DNA of 64,000 nt from Centrapalus pauciflorus (Eukaryota; Streptophyta; Magnoliopsida; Asterales; Asteraceae): assembly GCA_020465985.1 (NCBI GenBank), contig JAANYP010003248.1, forward strand, positions 2,022,501-2,086,500. The letters are read 5' to 3'. Numbering within the stretch: position 1 is the first letter of the stretch; the number at the start of each line of letters is the position of its first letter. A program made the translations under genes and the position numbers. Shown here piece after piece: positions 39,020 to 50,344 of this stretch. The notes beneath the pieces are model-generated. The model was not told where the DNA came from, made no database searches, and saw only the letters and a list, made by a program, of their open reading frames with translations.

Positions 39020-42000
39020 ATGAAGTTCGGAAAGGAATTTGCTTCACAAATGGTGCCGGAATGGCAGGCAGCATACATGAACTACAACCACCTCAAGATT
39101 CTTATTAAAGAAATCTTGATTTTCCGGCGACTACAGCAGAATGGAGCAACACCCGGGTATGATGCAAACCCATCACTACCATCAAAAGGGTCTTTTCGGA
39201 AGAGAAAAGTGTCTCTTCACCGAGCCTTTGGTGGACTGACAAATAGCAGTTCTAGTAACAAGGATAAAGAAGATGAAGTGATTCTAGTGAATGCAATGCA
39301 ACAGTCGGAAGAGAACTACCGCACTGTTTTCCTCGGGTCGAAGGAAGATGCTGGAGATTCTGAGCTTGAGTTCTTCAGAAAACTTGATGACGAGTTCAAC
39401 AAAGTGATCAGTTTCTACAAAACAAAGGTAGGAGAGATGTTGAATGAAGCTGATGAGTTGAGTAAACAAATGAATGCTCTCATTGCTCTACGAATCAAAT
39501 TCGAACATCCAGGTCTCTGTAGTTCATCTCGAGTATTTTCTTCACGGTTCACCGATGAACAAATCACAGGTGATAATTATTACGTGGCACTATGGTTCGT
39601 TGTTAATTACATGTTCGAGACTAACATTTGTTGGGATCGATGACCATTCCTAACATCTAATTATGATAAAATATATTGTTTCCTTTAGAGGTGAATGAAG
39701 AAAGCAATAAGATGCATAACGAAAGAAAAGGCAAACACAGAGTGGGAAGTGATGGAATAGGCAAGGAACAAGAGATGGTTTCTTTAGATGTTCTAAATCA
39801 TGTAAAGATTAGCGTTATGCCAGAAACCCCGAGGTCGTCGTTGAAACATGCTTTCAGTGGTTCAAAACTGGGATTCTCGTTCAGCAAAAAGGAAGTTAAA
39901 GATGCAGAACGGAAGTTGAAGCAGGCTTTTATCGAGTTCTACCAAAAGCTCCGGTATTTGAAAAACTACGCGTAAGTATCTTCTGTTTTAGTGATGCTTT
40001 TATCGCATATGTTCTGTTCTTTGCTGAAACTCTGTTTATACAGCTACTTGAATCAATTGGCTTTCTCCAAGATCATGAAGAAGTACGATAAGGTCTAGAA
40101 TTTTTCCGATTTTTCAAGTTAATTTCAATCCATTTGTATCCAGTATGTTCATCATCTGACACTTATTGGAGCAGATCACGTCTAGGACTGCGTCGAAAAC
40201 TTACTTAGAGATGGTAGGGAAATCATACTTGATCCAATCTGATGAGGTATGCACTTCTTTTAGCTTTAACTAGTTTTTATTAAAATAAAAAAGAAATGAT
40301 GGTAAGCCGGTTGTTTCGCATTCACGCAGGTTGCCAAGCTCGTGGAGAGCGTTGAGGCTGTTTTTATCGAGCACTTCTCTAATGGGAACCGTGGTGTAGG
40401 AATGAAAATGTTACAGCGAAAAGCTAAGACAGAGCAGCATAGAGTGACGTTCTTTACAGGTATGTGATCATCCTCGTAGATAATATTACCTTCGTACACG
40501 AAAAAGAACTTTTTGTGATGCAAATTAAAACCTGTCACTATTTCGTGCAGGATGCTTCATGGGATACTCGATAGCACTTGTAGTAGCGATCATCGTACTT
40601 ATACATGCTAGAAAACTTCTCAAGAGCAAAGGCCACGATGAATACATGACTAACGTATTTCCGTTATACATCGTGTTTGGATACCTTGTTTTACATTTCC
40701 TAATGTACGCTGGAAACATATACTATTGGAAGCGTTTTCGCATCAATTACTCCTTTATTTTCGGGTTCGAACCAACCACTGCATTGGGTTATCGAGAAAT
40801 CCTACTTCTCAGTTCTGGTCTATCAGTACTCGCTCTTTCAGCAGTTCTTTCAAATCTTGAAATGGGCATAGATGAAAATGCTTTACGTTCAAGAACGATA
40901 ACTGAACTACTGCCTTTAGGCTTAGTCGTCGTAAGAAACTAGTACCCTTTCATCCTTTCGTAACTTCTTCCGACCAAACCACTATACTGATTAATCATAA
41001 TTATGTTTCACAGGTTGTATTGTTGGTAGCGTTTTGTCCGTTTAACATCATCTACCGTACGAATCGTTTCTTCCTGATAAAGTGTTTATGGCATTGTATT
41101 TGTGTCCCTTTTTATAAGGTTACCCTTCCTGACTTTTTCTTGGCTGATCAACTAACTAGTCAGGTAAGATTCAAGATGCAACATTTTGTGACGGTTTTCA
41201 GCGTGTCGCTAAATACCACTAAAAATATTTGAAAGTTTTTATGGTACTATCGAACAGGTTCCGTTATTCAGAAATTTGCTGTTTTATATATGCTACTATG
41301 GTTGGGGAGACTACAAAAGGAGGGAATCCAACAAGTGTGGAGGAAGTAGCGCCGTTTACCGTAACTTATCTTTAGTCGTCGCTATTATTCCGTATTGGAT
41401 TCGATTCTTGCAGGTGTGTTAATTAATTAAATCGTGTGCATGTCAAAAGGCAATGCTGACAGAAAGTTAATTTGTTGCTAATGGTATTGATATCGATCTG
41501 TCAGTGCTTACGACGTCTGTTTGATGGCGAAGACTCAAGTCAAGCCGTGAATGGACTAAAATACTTATCATCAATTCTCGCTGTTATCGCAAGAGCGTTT
41601 TACGGTCAAAAGAAAGGTCTGGCGTGGAAACTCATTGCTGCATCCACTTCAACAGTTGCTACTGTATTCGGTACATACTGGGATTTGGTTTGCGATTGGG
41701 GTCTTCTACGTAGAAACTCAGAAAATCCGTGGTTAAGAGACAAACTCCTTTTACCCCACAGATCTATCTACTTTTTAGCGATGGTATCGATCTAATTAAC
41801 TAGCACATTGATCGGATCGATCATGATCACCTATGTGAAGATGCAAATATCCAATGATTTGTAAATTTTGCAGGTAGTGAACGTGATCCTGAGACTAGCA
41901 TGGATGCAAACGGTTTTCGATTTGAATGAAGCTCCGTTCCTGCATCGAACAGCGTTAATAGCTTTGATGGGGAGTTTGGAGATCGTTCGTCGTGGTATAT

Positions 42001-42098
42001 GGAACTTGTTCAGGCTGGAAAACGAGCATGTGAACAACGTGGGAAAATATCGAGCTTTCAAGTCCGTGCCATTACCTTTTAGCTACAAGAACAATTAA
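39020..42098 (+). CDS. PHO1-type SPX-EXS phosphate exporter homolog, copy 1
   Basis: Ten exons: 39020-39569, 39689-39971, 40044-40092, 40175-40246, 40330-40459, 40551-40930, 41014-41163, 41258-41413, 41505-41783, 41874-42098, total 2,274 nt, 757 aa, usual for PHO1 homologs. The tripartite SPX domain starts MKFGKEF; Tyr22 and Lys26 of YNHLK and the KIMKKYDK helix at 287-294 match the inositol-pyrophosphate binding surface. Several TM helices follow (from CFMGYSIALVVAIIVLIHA on), and the EXS domain includes CPFNIIYRTNRF, TLPDFFLADQLTSQ, YWDLVCDWGLL and FRLENEHVNNVGKYRAF. PHO1 proteins export phosphate, mostly from Golgi/endosomal membranes in root stele; some homologs act in signalling. The clade looks like the H2-H10 group rather than PHO1/H1, which is inference. 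Confidence 0.95.
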
Positions 42099-42166
42099 CG
42101 ATCTATATTATATATAATGTTATAAAAAAGTTGGTTGTTAATAAAAGATTTGATGCCGTAACATAC

Positions 42167-42214
42167 AGAGGTTTTCAACGGAGAACTCAATGCATCGAAG
42201 AATATCGAAAAACG
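42167..42214. repeat. Fragment related to the TA-embedded MITE
   Basis: GAGGTTTTCAACGGAGAACTC followed by ATGCATCGAAGAATATCG resembles the left end of the MITE units at 25627 (TTCAATGGAGAACC then ATGCATCGAATAATCTTG). Only one end is present. Confidence 0.5.
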
Positions 42215-42796
42215 TGCGTGAAACATACATTTCATTTGACACATGACTGAATAAGATATTTTAACCCGATTCAAGATGTGGTGCATATTTGCTACAACAA
42301 AGTGACAGTTGTTTGTTTAATATCTATTTTGTCTTTCTCCTATACTTTTTATTAATAATTCAATCAGTGGGGCCGGGGTTTTCAAAAATACTCAATACCA
42401 TGCATGATAAATATGGCCACCACTTTTAATAATAATTCCTTCCACTAAAATTTAGATTTTATGACAGGGGAGATAATATTATTATTTTAGTATAATTTTC
42501 TTGACTTGTTATTTGAAAATTAGAACGAGGTTAGAGGTATGAATTAGTGCGCACTTATATAAGTTTGTTTAAAGTCAAGACCTGAACGTTAAAGCAGGGT
42601 CAAAGGGGCTGCGCCACCTTGTAGGATGCTAGGGACGCGAGATCCAAGAAGCTAAACCCCTGGCTATGGTTCCGTTGACGTGGGGTCAAAGGGAATTCGT
42701 CCATTGCAAGGCTTAGGACAACACCCCAAAATAATTATGAATTTCTAAAGTGGTTCTTTGTATGAATTTATCCTTTGACATGTTAACTTGTTTCAG

Positions 42797-42883
42797 GAAC
42801 GTCGAAAGTTTAACAGCTTTGTTAAAACCATCATAATGAATGTGTTGGTTGCCGTTGTTGTGCAGCTTTGGACTGCTTTTAAG
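42797..42883 (+). pseudogene. Orphan exon-like segment
   Basis: An 87-bp stretch opening after TTTCAG and closing before GTAGCG reads ERRKFNSFVKTIIMNVLVAV then VVQLWTAFK, a basic start followed by a membrane-like helix. No neighbouring exon with matching phase was found and I do not recognise the protein, so it may be a captured exon or chance. Confidence 0.3.
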
Positions 42884-43594
42884 GTAGCGAATTTACCTTT
42901 TATGACATTTAATTGGGTAGTTTACTTATTCTTACTCACTTTAAATCGTATAAAACACGTATAAATATACAAAAGAGATTGACAATTAGGAACAAACACA
43001 TTTCTTGCGTATTATCTCTTAACCCGTCAGGACAAATTGTTATCGAAAAGTAAACTAACATGATCACGAGATCATCCATGATTAATTTTCTAATTCGTAC
43101 CTGTTTTTTCTAACGGATAAATCATGGTTTTTATTGTGAGCTAAGAGTATATTATTAACCCTTAGAATATGAATATATTTTGTACAATTGGCTAGAAATA
43201 ACGAATCCTACTACTATATTAATTTGATGGAATTTAAATCATTGTTCTTGTGATCCCAATTTTCAGATATAAGAAATTCACAGTTAAATTACTTCAAAAA
43301 ATTTATATAAAAATTTCTATGAATTATTTGACTAATTGTCTAATATTGATAATTTCTTTTAAGGTTTTAACGTAATTTTGAGTTTTAACTTGTTTAGTTG
43401 TTGTTTTACTCATATATATCTAGGGGTTGCCACCCCTGTATATATGTATCTTAATATCTTTTGATGAATATCTTTTATGTTTTTAGTAAAAGATATAATT
43501 TCACTTCTGTCCCCGTTAAATTTTTACATGTATTTTGGAGATGTGAACATGTATTTTAGATATTTAGTTTAAATCGAATTTTTATAAACATTTT

Positions 43595-43602
43595 GGATAT
43601 TC
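43595..43602. promoter_or_regulatory. P1BS-like site upstream of PHO1 copy 2
   Basis: GGATATTC fits GNATATNC, the PHR1 binding site of phosphate-starvation genes, about 610 bp before the start codon. AT-rich DNA makes chance matches likely. Confidence 0.35.
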
Positions 43603-43710
43603 AGATAATTAAAACTTGCTAATTAACCAGCATCCTAATGCAGATTCGATCTGATCTAAAATTTAAAATTATTCAATATCCAATCCGAAAGTTTAGCTTA
43701 TCCAAAATTC

Positions 43711-43718
43711 GGATATTC
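43711..43718. promoter_or_regulatory. Second P1BS-like site upstream of PHO1 copy 2
   Basis: GGATATTC again, about 490 bp before the start codon and 116 bp from the first site. Confidence 0.35.
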
Positions 43719-44206
43719 AAATAATTCGGATGACACTTAGAGTTACAGGTTTAGTAGCTGTAGTTTTTGGAAGCTGTATCATTTTAAATGAGCTGGAGCT
43801 TTATGTTTTTTTTTTTTTATAAATGTATTTGGTAAAGTAGTTATAGCTGTAACTTTTAGTATCAAATGACATGAAAAGACATTAATATTAATTAAAAATT
43901 ATAGTTTATAATTCTTTAGAAGGTAAAAAAGTAATTTTGTTTGGCTAAAAACATTAGAGCATTCGAATCTAAATCTATCTAAAGCTTAATCTTCTATCAA
44001 AAAGAGAACTTTTGAGCGTTGAGCTCTTGAAAATCAAAACTGAACCAAGTTGGGGAATCTACACCCTTATCCATCAATGTACTTCAACTTCACCGGCGAC
44101 CCCAACAACCTCAATAGCATCATCCATTCTCTATTGATGTTTTAACATTAAGTGATTCAAAGCTTCAAGTTCTTTGATTTGAAATATCAACAACTCGAAA
44201 TCAAAA

Positions 44207-47201
44207 ATGAAGTTTGGAAAGGAATTTACTTGTCAAATGGTACCGGAATGGGAGGAAGCTTACATGAATTACAATCACCTGAAGACAATCTTGAAAGAAA
44301 TCTCGAATTTCCGGCGACCGCAGCAGAACCAATCACCTCCACTGTATCCCTCACCACTAAGAGGGAAAAACTTGTTGAAGAGAAGCTCTAATTACAGGGC
44401 TTTTAGTGGACTAACAAATCGACATGGACATTACAATCATAACAAAGATAATGAAGACCAAGTGATTATTGTGAGTGAAATGCAGCAGCAGGAACCACCG
44501 GCCAAGTACCAGAATTACCAAACTATGTTTCTCCGGTCATCGGAGGAAGGAACCGAGAATGAACTTGTGTTCTTCAGAAGACTTGACGACGAGTTTAACA
44601 AGGTGATCGATTTCTACAGAGACAAGGTGGAGGAGGTGATGATGGAGGCTGAGGAGCTGAACAAACAAATGGATGCTCTCATTGCTCTTCGACTCAAAAT
44701 CAGCAACCCCAATTTTCACACTTCATCTACACCATCAAACTCTCGTAATCACTCAACGACATAATAAACATTAATATTTTCGTTTGCATATATATTCTTA
44801 CTAATTTTGGAAATATGTATTTAGGTTCATCGCCACCATTAGAGGAGACTCAAGAACTTGAAGAAAAACCAGAGAGAGACCCGAAGATGGTTTCTTTAGA
44901 AATTTTAAATCACGTAAAGATTAATGTCGTACCAGAATCGGTGCTATCGACCTTGAAAAACCTCTTTGATGGCACGAAATCGGACTTGTCATTTAGCAAA
45001 AGAGAACTCAGAGATGCAATGGCAAAACTGAAGCAGGCTTTTGTCGAGTTCCACAGAAAGCTCCGGCTTCTGAAAAACTACTCGTAACTACTTCCATTTA
45101 ATTGTCAACCAACATAAACAAGTCTAATAAGTGACCAAGTGAAAAATGGACAGATTAAGTTGCATTTTCTTTGTGTCTTGACAGTTTCTTGAATCAGCTG
45201 GCTTTCTCCAAGATCATGAAGAAGTATGATAAGGTCTTGAATGCTTGATTTTGATCATGATCTGTGTTTGTATGGTGGGTCAAAGTTAATTTGACATTTT
45301 TAATGGTGTAGATCACATCAAGAAACGCATCAAAAGCCTATCTAGAGATGGTTGAGAAATCTTACTTGGGCCAATCTGATGAGGTAATTAAGAACAACAG
45401 GCCATTGTTATCCTTCAGACTTGCAGATTAATCAATGACACCTTTTTCTGGTTCTTGCAGGTTATTAAGCTCATGGAGAGAGTTGAATCTGCATTTATAA
45501 ATCATTTTGCCAATGCGAATCGACGTCAAGGAATGAGAGACCTACGACCACAAGCCAAAAGAGACAAGCACAGAGTAACCTTTTTTATGGGTAAGTTGTA
45601 GGTGCCAAAAAAATGTGTATTGTGGAAACGCCACATGTATATTGGTTAGGCAGTTACTCATTTCTAGTTGTACGTACAATTCATCAACGCAGGTTGTTTC
45701 TTTGGCTGCTCGATAGCACTTGCGGTGGCAGTCATCTTGATTGTATACGGTACAGAACTTCTCAAGAGTGAAGGTCGTGATCAATACATGACTAACATAT
45801 TTCCGTTATACAGTTTCTTCGCATACATTGTATTGCATATGCTAATGTATGCTATAAACATATACTATTGGAGGCGTTATCGTGTCAATTACTCCTTTGT
45901 TTTCGGGTTCAATCCAAATAAAGTATTGGGTTATAAAGAAATCCTACTTCTCAGCTCTGCGCTATCAGTACTCACTCTTGCAGCTATACTCTCAAATCTT
46001 GATATGGAAATGGATGAAAGAACTCAAACTTTCAAAACTGTAACTGAACTAGTCCCTCTCGGATTACTGATTGTAAGAAATTCCTAGTTTGCCCTCTCAT
46101 TGACTCAAAAGGTATGCTGTATGGTCCTAACTTGTGTTTTTGCAGGTGGTATTTCTGATATTATTCTGTCCATTTAACATTATCTATCGTTCAAACCGGT
46201 TTGCCTTCATAGTGTGTCTATGGCACTGTGTTTGTGCTCCTCTTTATAAGATCACCCTCCCAGATTTCTTCCTGGCCGATCAGTTAACAAGCCAGGTAAA
46301 TGGCTTCCTTTTAGTTTCATTGGTTCAGGTCATACCACGACTTGATGCACCAGGCTCAATTTGCCTCATTTCATGACTCCAGGTTCAGTTACTCAGGACT
46401 TTGGAATTCTATGTATGCTACTATGCTTGGGGAGACTTCAAGAGAAGATCAAACACATGTAACCAAAGCAAAGTTTATCAGTCTCTTTTTATATTTATTG
46501 CTGTTGTTCCATACTGGTTTCGATTCCTACAGGTATATAACTGAACTTCAGATATACGTAAGTCTAGTTGAACGGTCCAAAACACTGTCTAACATGGCGT
46601 TGTGTGGCAGTGCTTACGACGAGTATGTGAAGGAAAGGAGTATGGTCAAGCCACGAATGCACTCAAGTACTTGTCGACAATTTTAGCTGTTATTACGAGG
46701 ACGATTTATGTACAGAAGGGAGGAATGACGATGAGAATTATAGCTGCATCCAGTTCAGGGATTGCTACGGTTTTCAACACCTACTGGGATATGGTTAAGG
46801 ACTGGGGCCTCCTCTGCAGGAACTCCAAGAACCCTTGGTTAAGAGATAGACTCATATTACCAAGAAAATCAGTCTACTTTATAGCAATGGTATACATCCA
46901 CAGTCTGGTTAACTTTGCTTTAGTTTCATATATAGATATTATTATATGCTTCATGAATTTGCAGGTGCTGAATGTAATATTGAGACTTGCCTGGATGCAA
47001 ACAGTGTTAGATTGGCATGAAACTCCTCTACTCCATCGAAGCACGATGGTATTTTTGGTTGCCAGTTTGGAGATCATTCGTCGAGGTATATGGAACTTCT
47101 TCAGGTTGGAAAACGAGCACTTGAACAATGTAGGGAAATTTCGAGCGTTTAAGTCAGTGCCACTGCCTTTTAGCTATGAGGATGGTGACAAGGAACTGTG
47201 A
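44207..47201 (+). CDS. PHO1-type SPX-EXS phosphate exporter homolog, copy 2
   Basis: Ten exons at the same positions as copy 1: 44207-44744, 44825-45083, 45185-45233, 45312-45383, 45461-45590, 45693-46072, 46146-46295, 46383-46532, 46611-46889, 46965-47201, total 2,244 nt, 747 aa. Exons 3-7 and 9 are equal in length to those of copy 1; exons 1, 2, 8 and 10 differ. SPX: MKFGKEF, Tyr22/Lys26 in YNHLK, KIMKKYDK at 275-282. EXS: CPFNIIYRSNRF, TLPDFFLADQLTSQ, YWDMVKDWGLL, FRLENEHLNNVGKFRAF, ending SYEDGDKEL. Both copies look functional, so this is a tandem duplication with later divergence. Predicted multi-pass membrane protein for phosphate efflux or signalling, as for copy 1. Confidence 0.95.
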
Positions 47202-47889
47202 TTCATTGTGCAGCATCAAGAGAGGTTTGGCGATTGTGTATAAAATATATGGTTGTAAGTTTATAAATTTCAGAAGTTTCTGATGGATTGTTTCAAGTAT
47301 TTTGACTCTCAATATCGGAACAAGTGTAAGCCTGTTTTGTTAAACGGAATAGGTACTTATTATCTGTAGGGAACAAGTAAGGTGGCGCGTTTGGTTTGAA
47401 GGATTTAAACAACCCATTTAGGATTTGGATTTAGAAATCCTTCATCATCATGTTTGGATACAATATTAAAATAAAGCATTTAGTTCATTTAGGATTTTAT
47501 ATTCCCCACTTCTCCACCTTCATAATCCATCCATGACCCTAAATATTTTAAAATCAATCATTTTAAATTCATGCAATCCAAACACCACCTAAAAGAATCA
47601 TGGCGGCTTACGGCAATCATAGCCAAAGTTCCCATATCTATCACAACACCACTTACATGACTACAATCTAGAAAACAATAAAGCAAATAAACATGATCAA
47701 CACCTAAGTTGAGAGAAGTTTTTCTTGAAGAAAAAACCTTTATGAATTGAAAGAGGGTATTTTTATTAGGGGTTGTTATATGTACCCATCGAGGCTGCAA
47801 TTAACCTTTGGAATTGGAAGGTTATGTCACTTTCTTCATAATCCCTATGGGTCGCATTCTCAATTAATTATTATTATCATTTTAAACTA
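47202..47889. other. 3' flank of PHO1 copy 2
   Basis: Holds the 3' UTR and the Tourist-like MITE; nothing else recognised. Confidence 0.5.
47381..47589. mobile_element. Tourist/Harbinger-like MITE
   Basis: 209 bp, starting GGTGGCGCGTTTGGTTTG and ending with the inverse of GGTGGTGTTTGGATTGC, flanked on both sides by TAA (47378-47380, 47590-47592). The 3-bp TWA duplication is typical of PIF/Harbinger MITEs. It lies about 180 bp past the PHO1 copy 2 stop and could be transcribed in its 3' UTR. Confidence 0.75.
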
Positions 47890-49174
47890 CTAGTTTATAA
47901 CCCACGTATTACCTGGATATTTTTAATTAAATTTATTTACATAAAATGTATATGAGTAAAAATAAAAACATACAAAAATAATAATTGTGTTTATTTTTTA
48001 TTATTTACAGATTAAAAAATAGAGTATATTTATCTTTTTTAAAATATTAAATTGTAATTTTTATAAGTTTTAATTATCTTTTTGGTGAACGTAGATGTGA
48101 CACGTGACATTTGATGTTTTCCTTTATTATACATAATAATAATTTCCACAACTAATTCAAATTTTTACATTTGGATCTAATTATGATTATTATGGATAAT
48201 AATGATAGAATTTATTTTAGGTAAACATTAATTTTAAATGTTACAAAATCTAATTTATTACTAATTAATTAATGAAAAAAATAAAGTCAAAATTTAATGC
48301 AATTAAGTTAAGGTGTTAAATTTGGAAAAAGTGGTGGAAAAATAAAATTTTCTTGTATTGTAGAAGTGACATATGACATAAATTGTTTTGTTTTATTATA
48401 ATATATAGGTTAATCAACCCATGTATTACATGGGTTGATTTAGAAAATACATATTTTTTTGTATTTTAATAAATTATTATAAAATTTATATATAATTAAA
48501 ATAAAAAAATTGAAAGCTAGTTAAATTAAAGATAAAAAAAATACTTAGTTGTTTGATATTAAATTAAAAAATATTATTATATTGTATTATTAAAAATAGA
48601 TAATATGTGTTTGCAAAAAATGTTTGTTTTAATTTTTATTAACTTCAAATATGAAATATCAATGTAAGAAACAAATAACTTCAATTATGTGAATGTGTAT
48701 ATATTTGAAAATGATAAAATATAAAAATAAAATATCTGAAAATCAACAATCAAAATTTATCATATTCACAATTGAAGTTTTATCAATTAAATTTTAAATC
48801 TTGTTAGCAAAATAATTAACAAAAATTTTTAAATTTATTTACTACACTTCTACATTTTAATCCAAATTTTTACATTTGAATTTAACTATGATCATTAAGG
48901 ATAATAATGACACATATTTATTTTAGGTAAATATTAATTTAATATTAATTCATTAATGAAAAAAAATTAAAATCTAATTTTAACGTAATCAAGTTAAGGT
49001 AGTAAATTTGGGAAATGAATTAAAAAATGACATATGTATAATTATTGATTTTAATTAAGGGTATAAGAGACATTTTATAAATAATTATGAGTTGTCATTA
49101 ATTTAGACCATTGATTTCTTTCCATCCAATGGTCCAGAAACTACAAATGGTTTTCTTATTTTATATAGTATAGA
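47890..49174 (-). mobile_element. Non-autonomous Helitron, copy 1
   Basis: On the minus strand it starts TCTATACTATATAAAATAAG after an A and ends with a short hairpin (ACGTAATACGTGGG-type: GGTAATACGTGGGTTATAAA) and CTAG before a T, the 5'-TC, 3'-hairpin-CTRR and A/T host hallmarks of Helitrons. The 1,285-bp interior is AT-rich with no RepHel gene. A perfect palindrome-like CAACCCATGTATTACATGGGTTG lies at about 48416-48438, possibly the end of a nested relative. Oddly, an exact 16-bp direct repeat flanks the element. Confidence 0.75.
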
Positions 49175-49250
49175 TTATCATTTTAAACTATATTTTATTT
49201 TAAGAAAATCAGTCTACTTTATAGCAATGGCCAATGGTATACAAACCAAG
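49175..49250. repeat. Filler DNA copied from nearby: Helitron flank plus PHO1 exon 9 scrap
   Basis: 49175-49190 repeats 47874-47889 exactly (TTATCATTTTAAACTA). Then about 49202-49230 repeats the last 28 bases of PHO1 copy 2 exon 9 (AGAAAATCAGTCTACTTTAT then AGCAATGG, 46862-46890), followed by an inserted CCAATGG and TATACA, the start of that exon's intron. It therefore came from DNA, not cDNA. Confidence 0.8.
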
Positions 49251-49289
49251 ATCTTCCAAATAAAAAATAAAAAAACAGAGCCCAGCCCA

Positions 49290-49450
49290 TACACACACAG
49301 TTGAGGCCCAAATTACAGTGCCCTAATTTTGAGACTCAAGTTTTTATTCTCTACAAGTATTCAGACCGCATATCGATTTGGAGCGCCTTCCCTTCTTCAA
49401 TCTAGCCGGCGGCGACGGAAACGGTTGGTGTGTGTAATTTTGATTTCTCA
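49290..49450 (+). promoter_or_regulatory. Orphan housekeeping-type promoter and leader
   Basis: GCCCAGCCCA and GAGGCCCAAATT match site II-type (TGGGCC) motifs of ribosomal and housekeeping gene promoters. GC-rich CTTCAATCTAGCCGGCGGCG with ACGGAAACG follows, looking like a leader exon with a possible GT donor near 49424. No coding exon could be found downstream, so it may drive a non-coding RNA or be a gene remnant. Confidence 0.35.
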
Positions 49451-50344
49451 TCCTTATTTGCCGTTTGTCAGAAGTTCGGATTAAATTTGTATACGTTTGA
49501 AAGTGCACAAGTACTAAGGCTTCGTGATTGAAAAATTAGGGTTTACGATAGCCTCTTTATTTGTTGTGCAATAGAAAACTGTGGGAACCGCTTTGCAGCC
49601 TTGAATGAAAACTTTTCATTGCTGCCTGTATTGCCCTCACAATTTTGATTTATATTCAATTTTTCGTTTTCGTTTTTTTTTTTTTTTTTTTTGTATCAAT
49701 TTGTGTTTAATCTTCATCGCCGTTCTGTGGCATACGAGTGTATTCATCCTCCGTTAAGGGTTCATCTGTGATGGATGGATACTTTGACAACCGGGTTGTG
49801 TTGTTGACGTTTCAAACCAACATTCAAAATTGATTTGAAGTAAAACTTATCAAAACCAACTCTCATTATGCTAAACCATACCACACACAATTTCACAGAT
49901 GGATCTTGAAATTATGTATGTGAAGTCGTCGTTGTTGACAACCACCACCATCTCCTCCATCTTTAGCCACCACTGTGGCATCATCCTTCCTATGAATCAG
50001 AATCAAAACAAAACACTTTGGAAATCCAACACAAAATAGCTTGAGAGGAATGGTAGCAATGGAAACCCATGAGTCGGAAATGAATGTATATATGTGTATA
50101 CGTGAGTGTTTAACATAAAGAAACCCAAATCTTGGATTTTGAAATCAAACACACAAAGTGTGGGTATTGTTGTTGGGGTTCGACTGAAGAGTAATAGACA
50201 GTGATGGGAATAAATGAACACAAGGAGGAACTATGACTTTACATAAACACACTAGTTTGTTCATCCAGTGAACTACGTGGTGGGTTTCAGATTTGGTGGA
50301 GATGGAAGAAGAACATGAGGAGAAACCAGATCACATGATCGATA
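49451..50344. other. No gene recognised
   Basis: Begins like an intron (T-rich, a 20-bp T run near 49674) and continues as ordinary intergenic DNA. No domain or exon that I could support. Confidence 0.4.

Larger units (their letters stand above)
42099..44206. other. Spacer between the PHO1 copies
   Basis: Contains the polyadenylation region of copy 1, a MITE scrap at 42167-42214, a GC-richer unknown stretch at about 42590-42735 with GGGTCAAAGGG repeated (42598 and 42682), an orphan exon-like segment at 42797-42883 and the promoter of copy 2 with two P1BS-like sites. Confidence 0.5.

Noticed and set aside
46342..46686. Open frame across PHO1 copy 2 exons 8-9 in a shifted frame
   Set aside because: It runs through intron DNA and out of the conserved EXS frame.
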